A program made the position numbers and the translations under genes. Below the pieces are notes generated by a model that worked only from the letters and a program-made list of their open reading frames with translations, searched no databases and had not been told where the DNA came from. A DNA stretch of 64,000 bases from Xanthobacter agilis (GTDB lineage: Bacteria > Pseudomonadota > Alphaproteobacteria > Rhizobiales > Xanthobacteraceae). The DNA lies in assembly GCF_021730435.1 (NCBI RefSeq), contig NZ_JABWGX010000021.1, positions 23,292 to 87,291 on the forward strand, read 5' to 3'. Below are positions 7,485-20,834 of this stretch, in pieces. Each line of letters begins with the position of its first letter. The stretch's first letter is position 1.

Positions 7485-8740
7485 ATGGTCGATTTTGGCA
7501 TTGGCATTGGCTCCTTCATGGATGGCCTCGGCAAGGGCATGAAGGCGCGCCGGGAACGCGAGGACAGCGAACAGCTTCGCACCCTGCGCGATGAGCAGAA
7601 CGAACGTGAGCGGATCCGGCTCCAGCGGGAAATCCAGCGTCAGGACGAGATGCGCCCCGGCGAGCTGTCCATTCAGCAGGAGCAGCTCGGCAATCTGCGC
7701 ACCAGCAGCCAGGCCGCGCGCGAGGCCGCCGAACGGTCGCGGCGGCAGGACGGTCGGAACGAGGCGGTGCTGAGCGCCCAGCGTGACGCCGAAGCCCAGG
7801 GCGCCGCCGCCCGCCAAGAGGCGATCAGCTCCAATATCGGCAAGTCCATCTTCGAGGTTGAAGAGCAGGGGCCGGTTCTCGACAACCCCAATCGCAAGGG
7901 CGCTTCCCCTCCACTACGGGGCGTCCGGCACGGACAAAACCTATCTCAATGTGGATGCTCTGCGCGCCGATCCCGGCGTGCGCAAGCGCGCGGAGGGGAT
8001 GGCGAACAGCCTGTACACGTACATCACCGGCGATCATGTGGACAAGGTGGTCCAGTCGGCCATGCAGGCCGGCAACACACAGCTCGCGGAAGCCTATCCC
8101 AAATGGATCGCCGACCAGAGGGTGCAGACTGGCGTCAAGCATTACGCCAATGCCATGGGCAAATGGAAGGTCGGCGATATCGACGGCGCCATTGACAGTC
8201 TTGGTTCCGCCTACAACTCCCGCGGATACTTTGATGACGGATATTCGGTCAACATCCTGAAAAAGAACCGCGATGCGAACACCGGAAATATCGACACCGT
8301 GGATGTGGAGTTCGTGAACGACCGGACCGGCGAGAAAAAATCGGAGACGGTCGGCGTCAACGACCTCCTGAAGACATCCAGCCACTTCCTTGCGCCGCCT
8401 GAGCTGGTGAAGCACGGCATGGAGCAGATCCAGGCGCAGCGGCAGGCGCAGGCGGAGTTGGAGAAGAAGCGGCAGGAGAGGCCGAGCTGAAGCGGCAGGA
8501 GCGGCCCTTGCCCTCTTCCGCCATCAACAATCTCGCATCCGCGGGCGAGGGCGCGACCAACGTCAGCCGCCTGTCGAACACCTTTGACGACGGATACGCC
8601 GGCCAGCCGGTTCTTGGGGGGGCCTGGAACGCGGTCGGACGAACCTTCGGGGGCAGCTCCGCGCCTCAGGCTGAATGGTGGCAGGACTACCAGGGGCAGA
8701 AGAATGTCGTGCGCAACAAGCTCTTCGGCTCGGCCCTGAA
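7485..8740 (+). pseudogene. Phage virion-like protein, two frameshifts and 3' deletion
   Basis: This is one long reading unit now in three frames. ATG 7485, after AAAAGGAGG, opens MVDFGIGIGSFMDGLGKG and a long coiled-coil region rich in Arg, Gln and Glu to about residue 135. Near 7905-7915 one extra base shifts the frame, which continues with LHYGASGTDKTYLNVDALRADP. A second shift near 8465-8480 leads to AELKRQERPLPSSAINNLAS and finally EWWQDYQGQKNVVRNKLFG. That last motif recurs, to my recollection, in large internal or minor virion proteins of tailed phages. The sequence then runs directly into integrase DNA of opposite orientation near 8735-8745, so the 3' end was deleted. The gene cannot make a normal product. 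Confidence 0.65.
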
Positions 8741-9781
8741 GGTTGCCCGCCATCCGTGCGGAACATGCTGTCGGTGATAGCCGGCGCGGTTCAGCAGATA
8801 TCCAAGCGCATTCTCACTGGCGGGCTTGTGCGCGTTCCGTCCGTTTGGGAGGACATATGGCCCCCTGCCGGAGATTGAGCGAAGCAGCTCGATGGTCTCG
8901 ATGGCCTGCTTGGCCAGTGGTACGAAATGGTCGCGCGACGTGTCGTCCTTGTAGGCGAGCTTCAGCTTCATCCGTGCCGCGGGAATCCGCCAGATAGGCT
9001 TGTCAGCATCCAGATCCGCGAACTCGGACCATGGCGTCGTAATGAGGGTGCCAGGCCGTACGGCGGTCAATGCGAGCAGGCGCAGGGCGAGCTTGGTCGC
9101 TGGGTTCGCCGGCGTCTCGTCCACGCGCTTGATGATCTCGCGGGCCTGATCCAGATCGGTGATGGCTGGCTGGCGGCCCTTCTTGAGAGGCTTTAGCGCC
9201 TTCTGAACGATGGCCGCCGGATCGTTCTCCCCGATGCCGCACGCGATGGCATGAACGAACACCGCCGACATGCGCTGGCGGACACGCTTGGCTGTCTCGA
9301 TGGCCGGCCGGTCCTCGATCTCGCGCAGGACCGCCAGCACTTCCGGCACCGTTATGGTTCGGATGTCCCTGGTGCCCAACTGCGGAAACACGTCCCGTTC
9401 CAACGTGTGGATCACGTCGTAGGCGTGGGTCGACGTCCAGTGCGGCTTGTTCATGCCGTACCACTCGCGGGCGAGGTGCTCGAAGGTCACATGCGCCGGG
9501 GCGGTCGTCACGCGCCTACGATCTGCCTTCTCTGCAGATGGATCTTTGCCCTCGCGAAGCAGCTTCTTCTGGGCCATGCGGGCCTCACGGGCTTCCTGAA
9601 GGCTGATGTCCGGGTATGGGCCGATCGTGAGGAGCTTCTCCTTGCCGGCGATCTCATAGCGCAGGCGCCAGACCTTGCCCCCTGCCGGGGAGATGGCGAG
9701 GTGCAGCCCGCCGCCGTCGGTCAGCTTGTAGGGCTTCTCGGCCGCCTTGGCCTTGCGGATCTGCATATCGGTGAGCGGCAT
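8738..9781 (-). pseudogene. Tyrosine integrase next to tRNA-Ser, C-terminus deleted
   Basis: A P4/DUF4102-type integrase starts at 9781 (MPLTDMQIRKAKAAEKPYKL) with GGGLHLAI and LLTIGPYPDISLQEAR in the arm-binding domain. The core-binding domain and box I (LTAVRPGTLI, catalytic Arg) follow, then box II HGWRATF at 8738-8758. Sequence of a different origin follows at once, so the AxxH motif and the nucleophilic Tyr are lost. The remaining frame reads into the reverse of the virion-like gene. The enzyme must be inactive. It reads away from tRNA-Ser 170 bases upstream, which marks that tRNA as the likely integration site. Confidence 0.9.
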
Positions 9782-9840
9782 TTACCCGGCCTTCCCCTTT
9801 ACCCGGTTTCCGGAGGCGGCCTTACCCGGCTTTTACCCGG
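9782..9840. repeat. Four TTACCCGG direct repeats beside integrase start
   Basis: The octamer TTACCCGG occurs at 9782-9789, 9799-9806, 9822-9829 and 9833-9840, all in the same orientation, between the integrase start codon and the tRNA. Short direct repeats at this position are typical arm-type binding sites for integrase, or operator sites controlling int. The spacing is irregular (17, 23 and 11 bases). Confidence 0.6.
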
Positions 9841-9952
9841 GATCGATTGCGCTTTAGCGCGATATCGTGAGACGCCCTGCAGCCGATATGGCGCGCAAAT
9901 CGAGCGCTGGCAAGGGTTCTGAGGCTTTATGAGAGGGGGTGAAAATGAGGGC

Positions 9953-10042
9953 TGGCGGAGAGAGAGGGATTCGAACCCTCGATACGGTTTCCCGTATACA
10001 CGCGTTCCAGGCGTGCGCCTTCAACCACTCGGCCACCTCTCC
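9953..10042 (-). tRNA. tRNA-Ser (GGA)
   Basis: This is a 90-nt class II tRNA including an encoded CCA (9953-9955). The acceptor stem GGAGAGG pairs with the TCTCTCC 3' strand. The anticodon arm is CACGC-CTGGAAC-GCGTG, giving anticodon GGA. A long variable arm (TACGG/CCGTA) follows, and the T arm is GAGGG-TTCGAAT-CCCTC. It probably served as the attachment site for the element whose integrase starts 170 bases downstream of the tRNA 3' end. I found no second copy of its 3' part in the window, so the partner att site is missing. Confidence 0.96.
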
Positions 10043-10474
10043 AGCCGCGCGCGCTTGAACGCGCGTCGAAGCTGCCGGGCGTTCCTTCGACCGGCCAAGC
10101 GGTCTGAAAGTTCGCCCCGCCGTGTGCCTCGCGCCCACGGCGACGCCGGATTGATCCCTTGGAAACAAAGGAAACGCACAGCGCTGGTTGGTGCGCTGCA
10201 TCCTGGCGAGGTCGCGGAATATACAGCCTCGTTCGCGTTGCGCAAGCGGGATTCTGGGGTCCTTGCAATGCCGTTCACAAAGTGTCCCCAGATGCCCGCG
10301 GACCATGGCGCACGCCCCTCTTCGATCCGGCGTGCTGAAGCCCGCGCCCTTCAGAAACGGGGCGGGCCGGGCCGGTTCACGGCGCGATAGGCGCGCGCGA
10401 TGAAAACGAGCGGGGCGCGTCGCGCCCGATGGCGACACCCGGCGCGACGCCCATGTTGAGGCGAACGGCGGCGC
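10043..10474. other. Intergenic stretch between tRNA-Ser and dapD
   Basis: These 432 bases lie upstream of the leftward tRNA gene and downstream of the leftward dapD. No reading frame here has convincing coding character. The GC-rich segment just right of the tRNA should hold the tRNA promoter, but no clear -35/-10 pair stands out. I see no repeat or RNA gene. Confidence 0.5.
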
Positions 10475-11353
10475 TCAGTCGCGCAGCAGGTCGTTGATGG
10501 AGGTCTTGGAGCGGGTCTGGGCGTCCACGCGCTTCACGATCACCGCGCAATAGAGCGAGGGGCCGGGCTGGCCGTTCGGTAGCGGCTTGCCGGGCAGCGC
10601 GCCGGGCACCACCACCGAATAGGCCGGCACCTCGCCCACGAACACCTCGCCGGTCTCGCGATCCACGATCTTGGTGGAGGCACCGATGAACACGCCCATG
10701 GACAGCACCGAGCCGGTGCGCACCACCACGCCTTCCACCACTTCGGACCGCGCGCCGATGAAGCAATCGTCCTCGATGATGACCGGCCCCGCCTGCAACG
10801 GCTCCAGCACGCCGCCGATGCCCACCCCGCCGGACAGATGCACATTCCGGCCGATCTGTGCGCAGGAGCCGACCGTGGCCCAGGTGTCCACCATGGTGCC
10901 TTCGCCCACATGGGCGCCGAGGTTCACGAACGAGGGCATCAGCACCACGTTCGGCGCGATGAAGGCGGAGCGGCGCACGATGGCGCCCGGCACCGCGCGG
11001 AAGCCGGCGGCGCGGAAATCCGCCGCGCTCCAGGACAGGAACTTGGAGGGCACCTTGTCCCACCAATGGGCGCCGCCGGGGCCGCCGCCGATCTCGGCCA
11101 TGTCGTTGAGGCGGAACGAGAGCAACACCGCCTTCTTCAGCCACTGGTTCACCTGCCAGCCGCCGTCGGGCCGGGGCTCGGCCACCCGCGCCTTGCCGGA
11201 ATCGAGCAGGTCCAGGGCGGTGTCCACCGCCTGGCGCACCTCGCCCATGGTGGAAAAGCCGATGTCGGCGCGCGCCTCGAAGGCGGCATCGATGATGGAT
11301 TCAAGCGGCTTGAGGTCGGTCGGCTTGAGGTCGGTCGACTTGAGGTCGGACAT
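10475..11353 (-). CDS. dapD: 2,3,4,5-tetrahydropyridine-2,6-dicarboxylate N-succinyltransferase
   Basis: DapD transfers succinyl from succinyl-CoA to tetrahydrodipicolinate in the succinylase branch of the diaminopimelate/lysine pathway, in the cytosol. The 292-residue product has the helical N-terminal domain ([34 protein letters not shown]), then left-handed beta-helix hexapeptide repeats ([55 protein letters not shown]). Start 11353 follows GGAGGAAACCC. Codons 2 onward are an exact-period 15-bp array (11306-11350) that adds TDLKP repeats before the conserved start of the protein, which is unusual for the family. The gene stands alone, downstream of prfC on the same strand. Confidence 0.96.
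   Translation of the reverse strand: MSDLKSTDLKPTDLKPLESIIDAAFEARADIGFSTMGEVRQAVDTALDLLDSGKARVAEPRPDGGWQVNQWLKKAVLLSFRLNDMAEIGGGPGGAHWWDKVPSKFLSWSAADFRAAGFRAVPGAIVRRSAFIAPNVVLMPSFVNLGAHVGEGTMVDTWATVGSCAQIGRNVHLSGGVGIGGVLEPLQAGPVIIEDDCFIGARSEVVEGVVVRTGSVLSMGVFIGASTKIVDRETGEVFVGEVPAYSVVVPGALPGKPLPNGQPGPSLYCAVIVKRVDAQTRSKTSINDLLRD
11306..11350. repeat. Three 15-bp tandem repeats at the dapD 5' end
   Basis: Three contiguous 15-mers, CGGCTTGAGGTCGGT, the same again, and CGACTTGAGGTCGGA, directly abut the dapD start codon. The period is five codons, so copy-number changes would lengthen or shorten the N-terminus without breaking the frame. Confidence 0.9.
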
Positions 11354-11433
11354 GGGTTTCCTCCGGAAAACGTATCGCGCCGGGCGGGGCTGGCGCCTCG
11401 CGGTCAGGTGAAGATGAAGGCGGGGAGGCGGCG

Positions 11434-13059
<1,626 letters not shown>

Positions 13060-13119
13060 GGCCGCTATATAGTTCGAAACCGCGCGCCGATAAACGGCCA
13101 ACGCGAGGGAGACGGACCC

Positions 13120-13590
13120 ATGGACCGGGGAATTTCACAAGGCGGTATGCGGGCCGGCGACGCGGCGCTTCCGGCGCGGGGGCGGCAAGGCGCGTGCAAG
13201 GGGCTCGCTTCCGCCATGGCCGTGCTTGCGACGCTTGCGGCCGGACCGGCCTTCGCGCTCATGCCGCCCTATGTCTATGAGAATGCGCGGCGGGATGCCG
13301 CCAGTATCATCGTGCTGCGGGTGAAGACCGTGACCACGCCCGCGGGCGGTTACGGCGTCTGCCTCGTGAAGGGCGTCGTGCGGCGGGTGGAGCGGGGAAG
13401 CACCTTCAAGCCCGGCATGGCGGTGGCGCTGGACGTGCCCTGCATGAAGGCCGGCGCTCAGCCTCCCCCCGGCGGGACCATTTACCAGCAGGTGGACAAG
13501 CTGGTCGTGTCCAAATATGGCCGCGCGTGGCTCGATGCCGAGGGACATGTGGTGGTGTCTCAATACGAGCAACTGACCCAGCTGCCGTGA
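13120..13590 (+). CDS. Hypothetical exported protein
   Basis: A 156-residue protein divergent from prfC. A positively charged start is followed by a hydrophobic stretch GLASAMAVLATLAAGPAFA at about residues 28-46, ending in an AxA signal peptidase site, so export is likely. The mature part begins LMPPYVYENARRDAASIIVLRVKTV and reads as a small beta-rich domain (YGVCLVKGVVRRVERGSTFKPGMAVALDVPC) with two cysteines that could form a disulfide. The first 20 residues are long for a signal peptide, so the true start may be further in. No family is recognised. Confidence 0.7.
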   Translation: MDRGISQGGMRAGDAALPARGRQGACKGLASAMAVLATLAAGPAFALMPPYVYENARRDAASIIVLRVKTVTTPAGGYGVCLVKGVVRRVERGSTFKPGMAVALDVPCMKAGAQPPPGGTIYQQVDKLVVSKYGRAWLDAEGHVVVSQYEQLTQLP

Positions 13591-13922
13591 GGCTCCCACC
13601 GCGCGGCCGGAGCCTCCCCGGACCGGTTCGCGCACAGGGCACCACTTTGTTTGTGCTGGTCATGAGTTAATGAGACGGGGGCGCCCCCGTGCGGCGGCGG
13701 GGATCGAAACTTGACCGTCTCGAGAACGATCGGGAACACCGGGGCGGTCCCCGTACGCGGGCGCGCGAGACGACGTTGCGCACAAATCACCGTGCGGCGC
13801 GCTCCCGGTCGGGCGGAAGGGTGCGGTTGTCGCGGCTGGGGCAGGCCACGGCTTCACGCGTCGGCGCCGCGCGGGATGGCCGCTGGGTGCCGTCGGGCGC
13901 GCGATGCGGTCGGGAAAAGGCT
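13591..13922. other. Convergent intergenic stretch before fdxA
   Basis: These 332 bases separate the convergent ends of the exported-protein gene and fdxA. No credible gene is visible. A perfect 16-base palindrome, ACGGGGGCGCCCCCGT at 13675-13690, could act as a bidirectional terminator stem, though no T run follows. Confidence 0.5.
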
Positions 13923-14258
13923 TCAGTCCCCGGTGCCGGGCTCGGGGGAGAGCAGGGGCTCCTTGCCGGGCTTGCCGTCCCATTCCTTGGCGTCGGGCAA
14001 GGCGTCGCGCTTGATGGTGATGTTGGGCCACACCTGGGCATATTGGGCGTTCAGCGCCGCCCACTTTTCCAGGCCCGGCTCGGAATCGGGCTTGATGGCC
14101 TCGGCCGGACATTCCGGCTCGCACACGCCGCAGTCGATGCATTCGTCCGGGTGGATGACGAGCATGTTCTCGCCCTCGTAGAAGCAATCCACGGGGCACA
14201 CCGCGACACAATCCGTGTACTTGCAGCGGATGCAGTTCTCGGTGACGACGTAAGCCAT
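13923..14258 (-). CDS. fdxA: Seven-iron ferredoxin (3Fe-4S/4Fe-4S)
   Basis: A 111-residue electron carrier of the FdxA type. Cysteines at 9, 12, 17, 21 and 25 and at 40, 43, 46 and 50 ([29 protein letters not shown]) supply one 3Fe-4S and one 4Fe-4S cluster, with the C-terminal extension usual for the family. Its partner enzyme cannot be told from the sequence. It is the last of three leftward genes (helicase, S4 protein, ferredoxin), an order often conserved in Hyphomicrobiales. It starts 80 bases after the S4 gene. Confidence 0.95.
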   Translation of the reverse strand: MAYVVTENCIRCKYTDCVAVCPVDCFYEGENMLVIHPDECIDCGVCEPECPAEAIKPDSEPGLEKWAALNAQYAQVWPNITIKRDALPDAKEWDGKPGKEPLLSPEPGTGD

Positions 14259-14338
14259 GGCAATCCCTTTCGCGGCTTCGCGTAGCGCACCCGTCCTCGG
14301 GGCGCAAGCGCGCGCTTGCCGCGCTCTCCTATTGCACT

Positions 14339-14749
14339 TCAGTTGTCAGTGATTTCATCGAAAAGCGCGACGGTGGATGTAGCATCTCCGCGCCGTTCAG
14401 AAAAGCTCAAGACGCGCAGCACCCGCACCCGGGCATCAAGGGCGATGGTGAGCACCTGCCCCGCGCGCACCGCCTGCGCCGGCGTGGTGACGCGGGTACC
14501 GTCGAGACGCACATGACCGGCGCGGATCAAATCCGCGGCATCCGCGCGGCTGCGCACCACCCGCGCATGCCAGATCCAGCGGTCGAGGCGCTGGCGGCCG
14601 GGGACGCCGTCCGTTACCGGTGCGTCATCGCCCGGTGTCTGGGCGCCGGCCGAATCGCCGGGCGCCTGCGCCAACTTGTCCCGAGACCGCGGCTTCCTCA
14701 CGCGAACCGACACTCCGTCTTGCATCGCAAGGCGCCGGGGCGGCTCCAT
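14339..14749 (-). CDS. S4-domain RNA-binding protein (HslR-like)
   Basis: A 136-residue protein with an S4 RNA-binding domain at about residues 52-110 ([49 protein letters not shown]), as in HslR, which acts on stalled or dissociated 50S subunits. The basic, low-complexity N-terminus is variable. ATG 14725 is an alternative start. It follows the helicase gene by 57 bases on the same strand and precedes fdxA, so the three are probably co-transcribed. Function in ribosome rescue is inferred from the family only. Confidence 0.85.
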   Translation of the reverse strand: MEPPRRLAMQDGVSVRVRKPRSRDKLAQAPGDSAGAQTPGDDAPVTDGVPGRQRLDRWIWHARVVRSRADAADLIRAGHVRLDGTRVTTPAQAVRAGQVLTIALDARVRVLRVLSFSERRGDATSTVALFDEITDN

Positions 14750-14806
14750 CGGGAGGCCGCCCCGGTCCGTGATCCTGGTGGGGTGCCGGCGTTAGGCTTC
14801 GCCGGC

Positions 14807-18082
<3,276 letters not shown>

Positions 18083-18313
18083 CGGCTTTGGCTTCGTCAG
18101 CTTCCGTGTGGGGGATCTGTACCATATTGGGGCGCGGGGGCGATGGCGAAAGGTGTGGATGGCGGAACGCGGAACGAAACGCGGACAAAGGGTGCGCGAA
18201 TCGCGGCACGCGGCCGCGCCGCGCTTTGTTCCAGCGCCCTTGTGGCGCCGCCGTGGGGTGCGTAAAGCTCACCATCTGGTTCCACTGCCCCGACGGCGAG
18301 AAGGAGGCCGAAC

Positions 18314-19054
18314 ATGCCGCTCAACCAGGCCACGGTCGATCCGGAGGAGGTCGCCCGCTTCGATGCGCTCGGCGCGGAGTGGTGGAACGAAAAGGGCAAG
18401 ATGGCCCCGCTCCATGCCATGAACCCGGCGCGTCTCACCTTCCTGCGGGATGCCCTGGTGCGCCATTTCTCGCGGGACGAGAAGGCTCTGCGCCCGCTTC
18501 ACGGCTTGCGCGTTCTCGACATCGGCTGCGGCGGTGGCCTCTTGAGCGAGCCCCTGGCGCGCATGGGGGCGCAGGTGACCGGCATCGACCCGGCCCCCGG
18601 CAATATCGACGTGGCCCGCGCCCACGGCCGGGCCTCCGGCCTCGATATCGAATACCTGCCGTCCACGGCGGAGGAGCTGGCCGCCCGCGGCTCCCGCTTC
18701 AATGTGGTGGTGGCGCTGGAGGTGGTGGAGCATGTGGCCGATGTCGGCCTGTTCGTGCGCACCGCCGGGCAATTGGTGGAGGAGGGGGGACTGCTCATCC
18801 TCTCCACTTTGAATCGCACCGCCAAGAGCTTCGCCCTGGCCATCGTGGGCGCCGAATATGTGCTGCGGTGGCTGCCGCCGGGCACCCACAAGTGGGACAA
18901 GTTCATCACCCCCGACGAGCTGGAGGCGACGCTGGCGGCGGCCGGCTACGCGCCGACGCAGAAGGCGGGGCTCGCCTACAATCCGCTGACCCGCGCGTTC
19001 AAGCTCTCGCCGGATCTCGACGTGAACTATTTTCTGGTGGCCGAGCGCATCTGA
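18314..19054 (+). CDS. ubiG: Ubiquinone biosynthesis O-methyltransferase
   Basis: UbiG carries out both SAM-dependent O-methylations in ubiquinone synthesis at the membrane-associated biosynthetic complex. The 246-residue protein has the family start EVARFDALGAEWWNEKGKMAPLHAMNPAR, the SAM motif VLDIGCGGGLLSEPLARMGA (residues about 67-86), and EVVEHVADV. The C-terminal part holds LSTLNRTAKSFALAIVGAEYVLRWLP. It is divergent from the helicase gene and ends in a strong hairpin at 19060-19086. Confidence 0.96.
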   Translation: MPLNQATVDPEEVARFDALGAEWWNEKGKMAPLHAMNPARLTFLRDALVRHFSRDEKALRPLHGLRVLDIGCGGGLLSEPLARMGAQVTGIDPAPGNIDVARAHGRASGLDIEYLPSTAEELAARGSRFNVVVALEVVEHVADVGLFVRTAGQLVEEGGLLILSTLNRTAKSFALAIVGAEYVLRWLPPGTHKWDKFITPDELEATLAAAGYAPTQKAGLAYNPLTRAFKLSPDLDVNYFLVAERI

Positions 19055-19059
19055 TCCCG

Positions 19060-19086
19060 CCGGCACCGGTCCTCGACCGGTGCCGG
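19060..19086. terminator. Hairpin between convergent ubiG and protease genes
   Basis: A perfect 12-bp stem, CCGGCACCGGTC at 19060-19071 with its complement at 19075-19086, closes a three-base loop just after the ubiG stop. No T run follows, so termination efficiency is uncertain. It could serve both converging genes. Confidence 0.55.
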
Positions 19087-19144
19087 AGCGCTTTATCTGA
19101 GAGCGCTTCAGCCGGACACGCTTCAATCCAGGCGCGCGATGCGG

Positions 19145-20254
19145 TCAGCCCGCGCGGTGGAACAGGCTGGCGCCGTGATCGGGGCGGGCGGCGTGGAGCA
19201 TCATCAGCTCGCCCACGTTTTCCGCCGTGAGCAGGCCGACCAGGCGTCCGCCGCCATCGAGCACGCCCACGGCCGGCGCCTGGGTGGAGGTGATGAGCTT
19301 CAGCGCCGCATCGAGCCGGGCGCGGGCCTCCACGGTGGGAATGTCCTTCTGCATCACCGCGATGACCGGGGTCTGCGGGCCCTCGTCCTTCAGCGCGCGA
19401 ATCATGGCGTCGCGGGTGAGCACGCCGCGCAGGTGGCCGGCGCCGTCCACCACCGGAAACTCCCGCTGAGTGGTGCGGATGAGCGCGTCGGCGGCCTCGT
19501 CCACGGTGGCGGTGGGGCCGAGGGTCTCGAAATGGGTGATCATGGCGTCGGCCACGCTGAGCCCGCGCGAGGCTTCCTTCAGCTGCACCTGCCCGGCCTC
19601 GCCGGAGGCGGCGAGGAACACGAACACGCCGATGATCATCAGCATCGGATTGAAGAAGATGCCCGCGAGCCCGAGCGCGATGGCGATGCCCTGGCCGATC
19701 GAGGCCGCCACAGCCGTGGCCCGGCCGAACCCCATGTTCATGGCCAATAGGGCGCGCAGCACCCGCCCGCCGTCCATGGGAAAGGCGGGGATGAGATTGA
19801 ACACCACCAGGAAGATGTTGGCCCCCGCCAGCTTCACCAGCATGGAGGTGCCGGGATCCTCGATCTTGGACAGGTCCTCCACATTGGCGCTGGCGCCGAG
19901 GATGAGCAGCAGGACGGCGGCGATCGCCACATTCACCAGCGGCCCGGCGATGGCCACCAGCAGCTCTTCGGAAGGCTTCTCCGGAATGCGTTCCAGGCTG
20001 GCGATGCCTCCGAATGGCCACAGGGTAATGTCAGGGGTCTTCACGCCAAAGTGACGTGCGGCGAAAACGTGCCCCAGTTCGTGCAGCAGGACGCAGGCGA
20101 ACAGGAGGGCGACGAACAACACCCCCTGCCAGGCCGCATCGGCTCCGCCGGTGCGATAGTAGGCGGCCCAGATCCACACCAGGAACAGCAGAAACGTCAC
20201 GTGGATGCGGATGGCGGTCTCGCCGAGGCGTCCGATGGTCACTGACCAGGGCAT
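19145..20254 (-). CDS. Site-2 protease family (M50B) membrane metalloprotease with CBS pair
   Basis: A 369-residue intramembrane zinc protease of the SpoIVFB/M50B type. HELGH lies at residues 58-62 in the second membrane segment, and FNLIPAFPMDGGRVLRALLA supplies the distal aspartate ligand. Several hydrophobic segments surround these (FLLFLVWIWAAYY, LLVAIAGPLVNVAIAAVLLLIL, MLMIIGVFVFLAA). The C-terminal 130 residues form two CBS domains (DAMITHFETLGPTATVDEAADAL; VMQKDIPTVEARARLDAALKLI) that probably sense adenine nucleotides. Start 20254 (MPWSVTIGR) is the conserved family start. Its substrate cannot be inferred from the neighbours. Confidence 0.92.
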   Translation of the reverse strand: MPWSVTIGRLGETAIRIHVTFLLFLVWIWAAYYRTGGADAAWQGVLFVALLFACVLLHELGHVFAARHFGVKTPDITLWPFGGIASLERIPEKPSEELLVAIAGPLVNVAIAAVLLLILGASANVEDLSKIEDPGTSMLVKLAGANIFLVVFNLIPAFPMDGGRVLRALLAMNMGFGRATAVAASIGQGIAIALGLAGIFFNPMLMIIGVFVFLAASGEAGQVQLKEASRGLSVADAMITHFETLGPTATVDEAADALIRTTQREFPVVDGAGHLRGVLTRDAMIRALKDEGPQTPVIAVMQKDIPTVEARARLDAALKLITSTQAPAVGVLDGGGRLVGLLTAENVGELMMLHAARPDHGASLFHRAG

Positions 20255-20331
20255 GGGGGCTCTCCAAAGGGGCGTTCCACACATAGACCCCTCGTCCGGC
20301 GACGCAATACGCGGCGCATGAGTATTGAAGC

Positions 20332-20344
20332 TAAGGCTACCTTA
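20332..20344. promoter_or_regulatory. Candidate MarR operator
   Basis: A perfect inverted repeat, TAAGG-CTA-CCTTA, lies 20 bases before the MarR-family start codon. MarR dimers bind such dyads and autoregulate, and this one would block access to the start region of the marR-MFS operon. No second copy was seen. Confidence 0.45.
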
Positions 20345-20363
20345 CAATAAGATTGGCAATGAA

Positions 20364-20834
20364 ATGGCGGACACTCCTCTCGGCTTCCTGCTCGTCGATG
20401 CGGCGCGCCTCTATCGCGCCCGCATCGACCGCGCCTTCACCCACGCCGGCCTCGGCCTGACGGCGGGAGAGGCGCGGACGCTGGCCTATGTGGACCTGCA
20501 TCCGGGTCTGCGGCAGAGCGCGTTGGCGGTGAAAATGAATGTGGAGCCCATGACGCTGGTGGGGTTCCTCGACGCGCTCGAAAGCCAAGGGCTGGTGGCG
20601 CGGGAGACCGACCCCCGCGACCGGCGCGCCAAGATCGTGCGCCTCACGGCGGCGGCAACACCTTACCTTGCTGGCGTGCAGGCGGCGGCGGCGGTGGCCC
20701 GGGGCGAGGCACTCACCGGCTTTTCCGAAGCCGATCAGGCCCGGCTGCGCGCATTTCTCCTGCTCATCCGCGACAACCTCGCCCGTTGCCGCGAGGAGGA
20801 GGGGCGGGACGACGGGGACAAGGACGACAAATGA
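20364..20834 (+). CDS. MarR-family transcriptional regulator
   Basis: A 156-residue winged-helix regulator. Residues about 30-100 carry the MarR fold (LTAGEARTLAYVDLHPGLRQSALAVKMNVEPMTLVGFLDALESQGLVARETDPRDRRAKIVRLT), including the DxRxR wing. It overlaps the downstream efflux gene by ATGA at 20831-20834, so the pair is translationally coupled. By family habit it represses its own operon until a phenolic or drug ligand binds. The ligand is unknown. Confidence 0.93.
   Translation: MADTPLGFLLVDAARLYRARIDRAFTHAGLGLTAGEARTLAYVDLHPGLRQSALAVKMNVEPMTLVGFLDALESQGLVARETDPRDRRAKIVRLTAAATPYLAGVQAAAAVARGEALTGFSEADQARLRAFLLLIRDNLARCREEEGRDDGDKDDK

Noticed and set aside
10044..10400. Short frames right of tRNA-Ser
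   Set aside because: They run through the tRNA gene or have no ribosome binding site, domain or codon bias.
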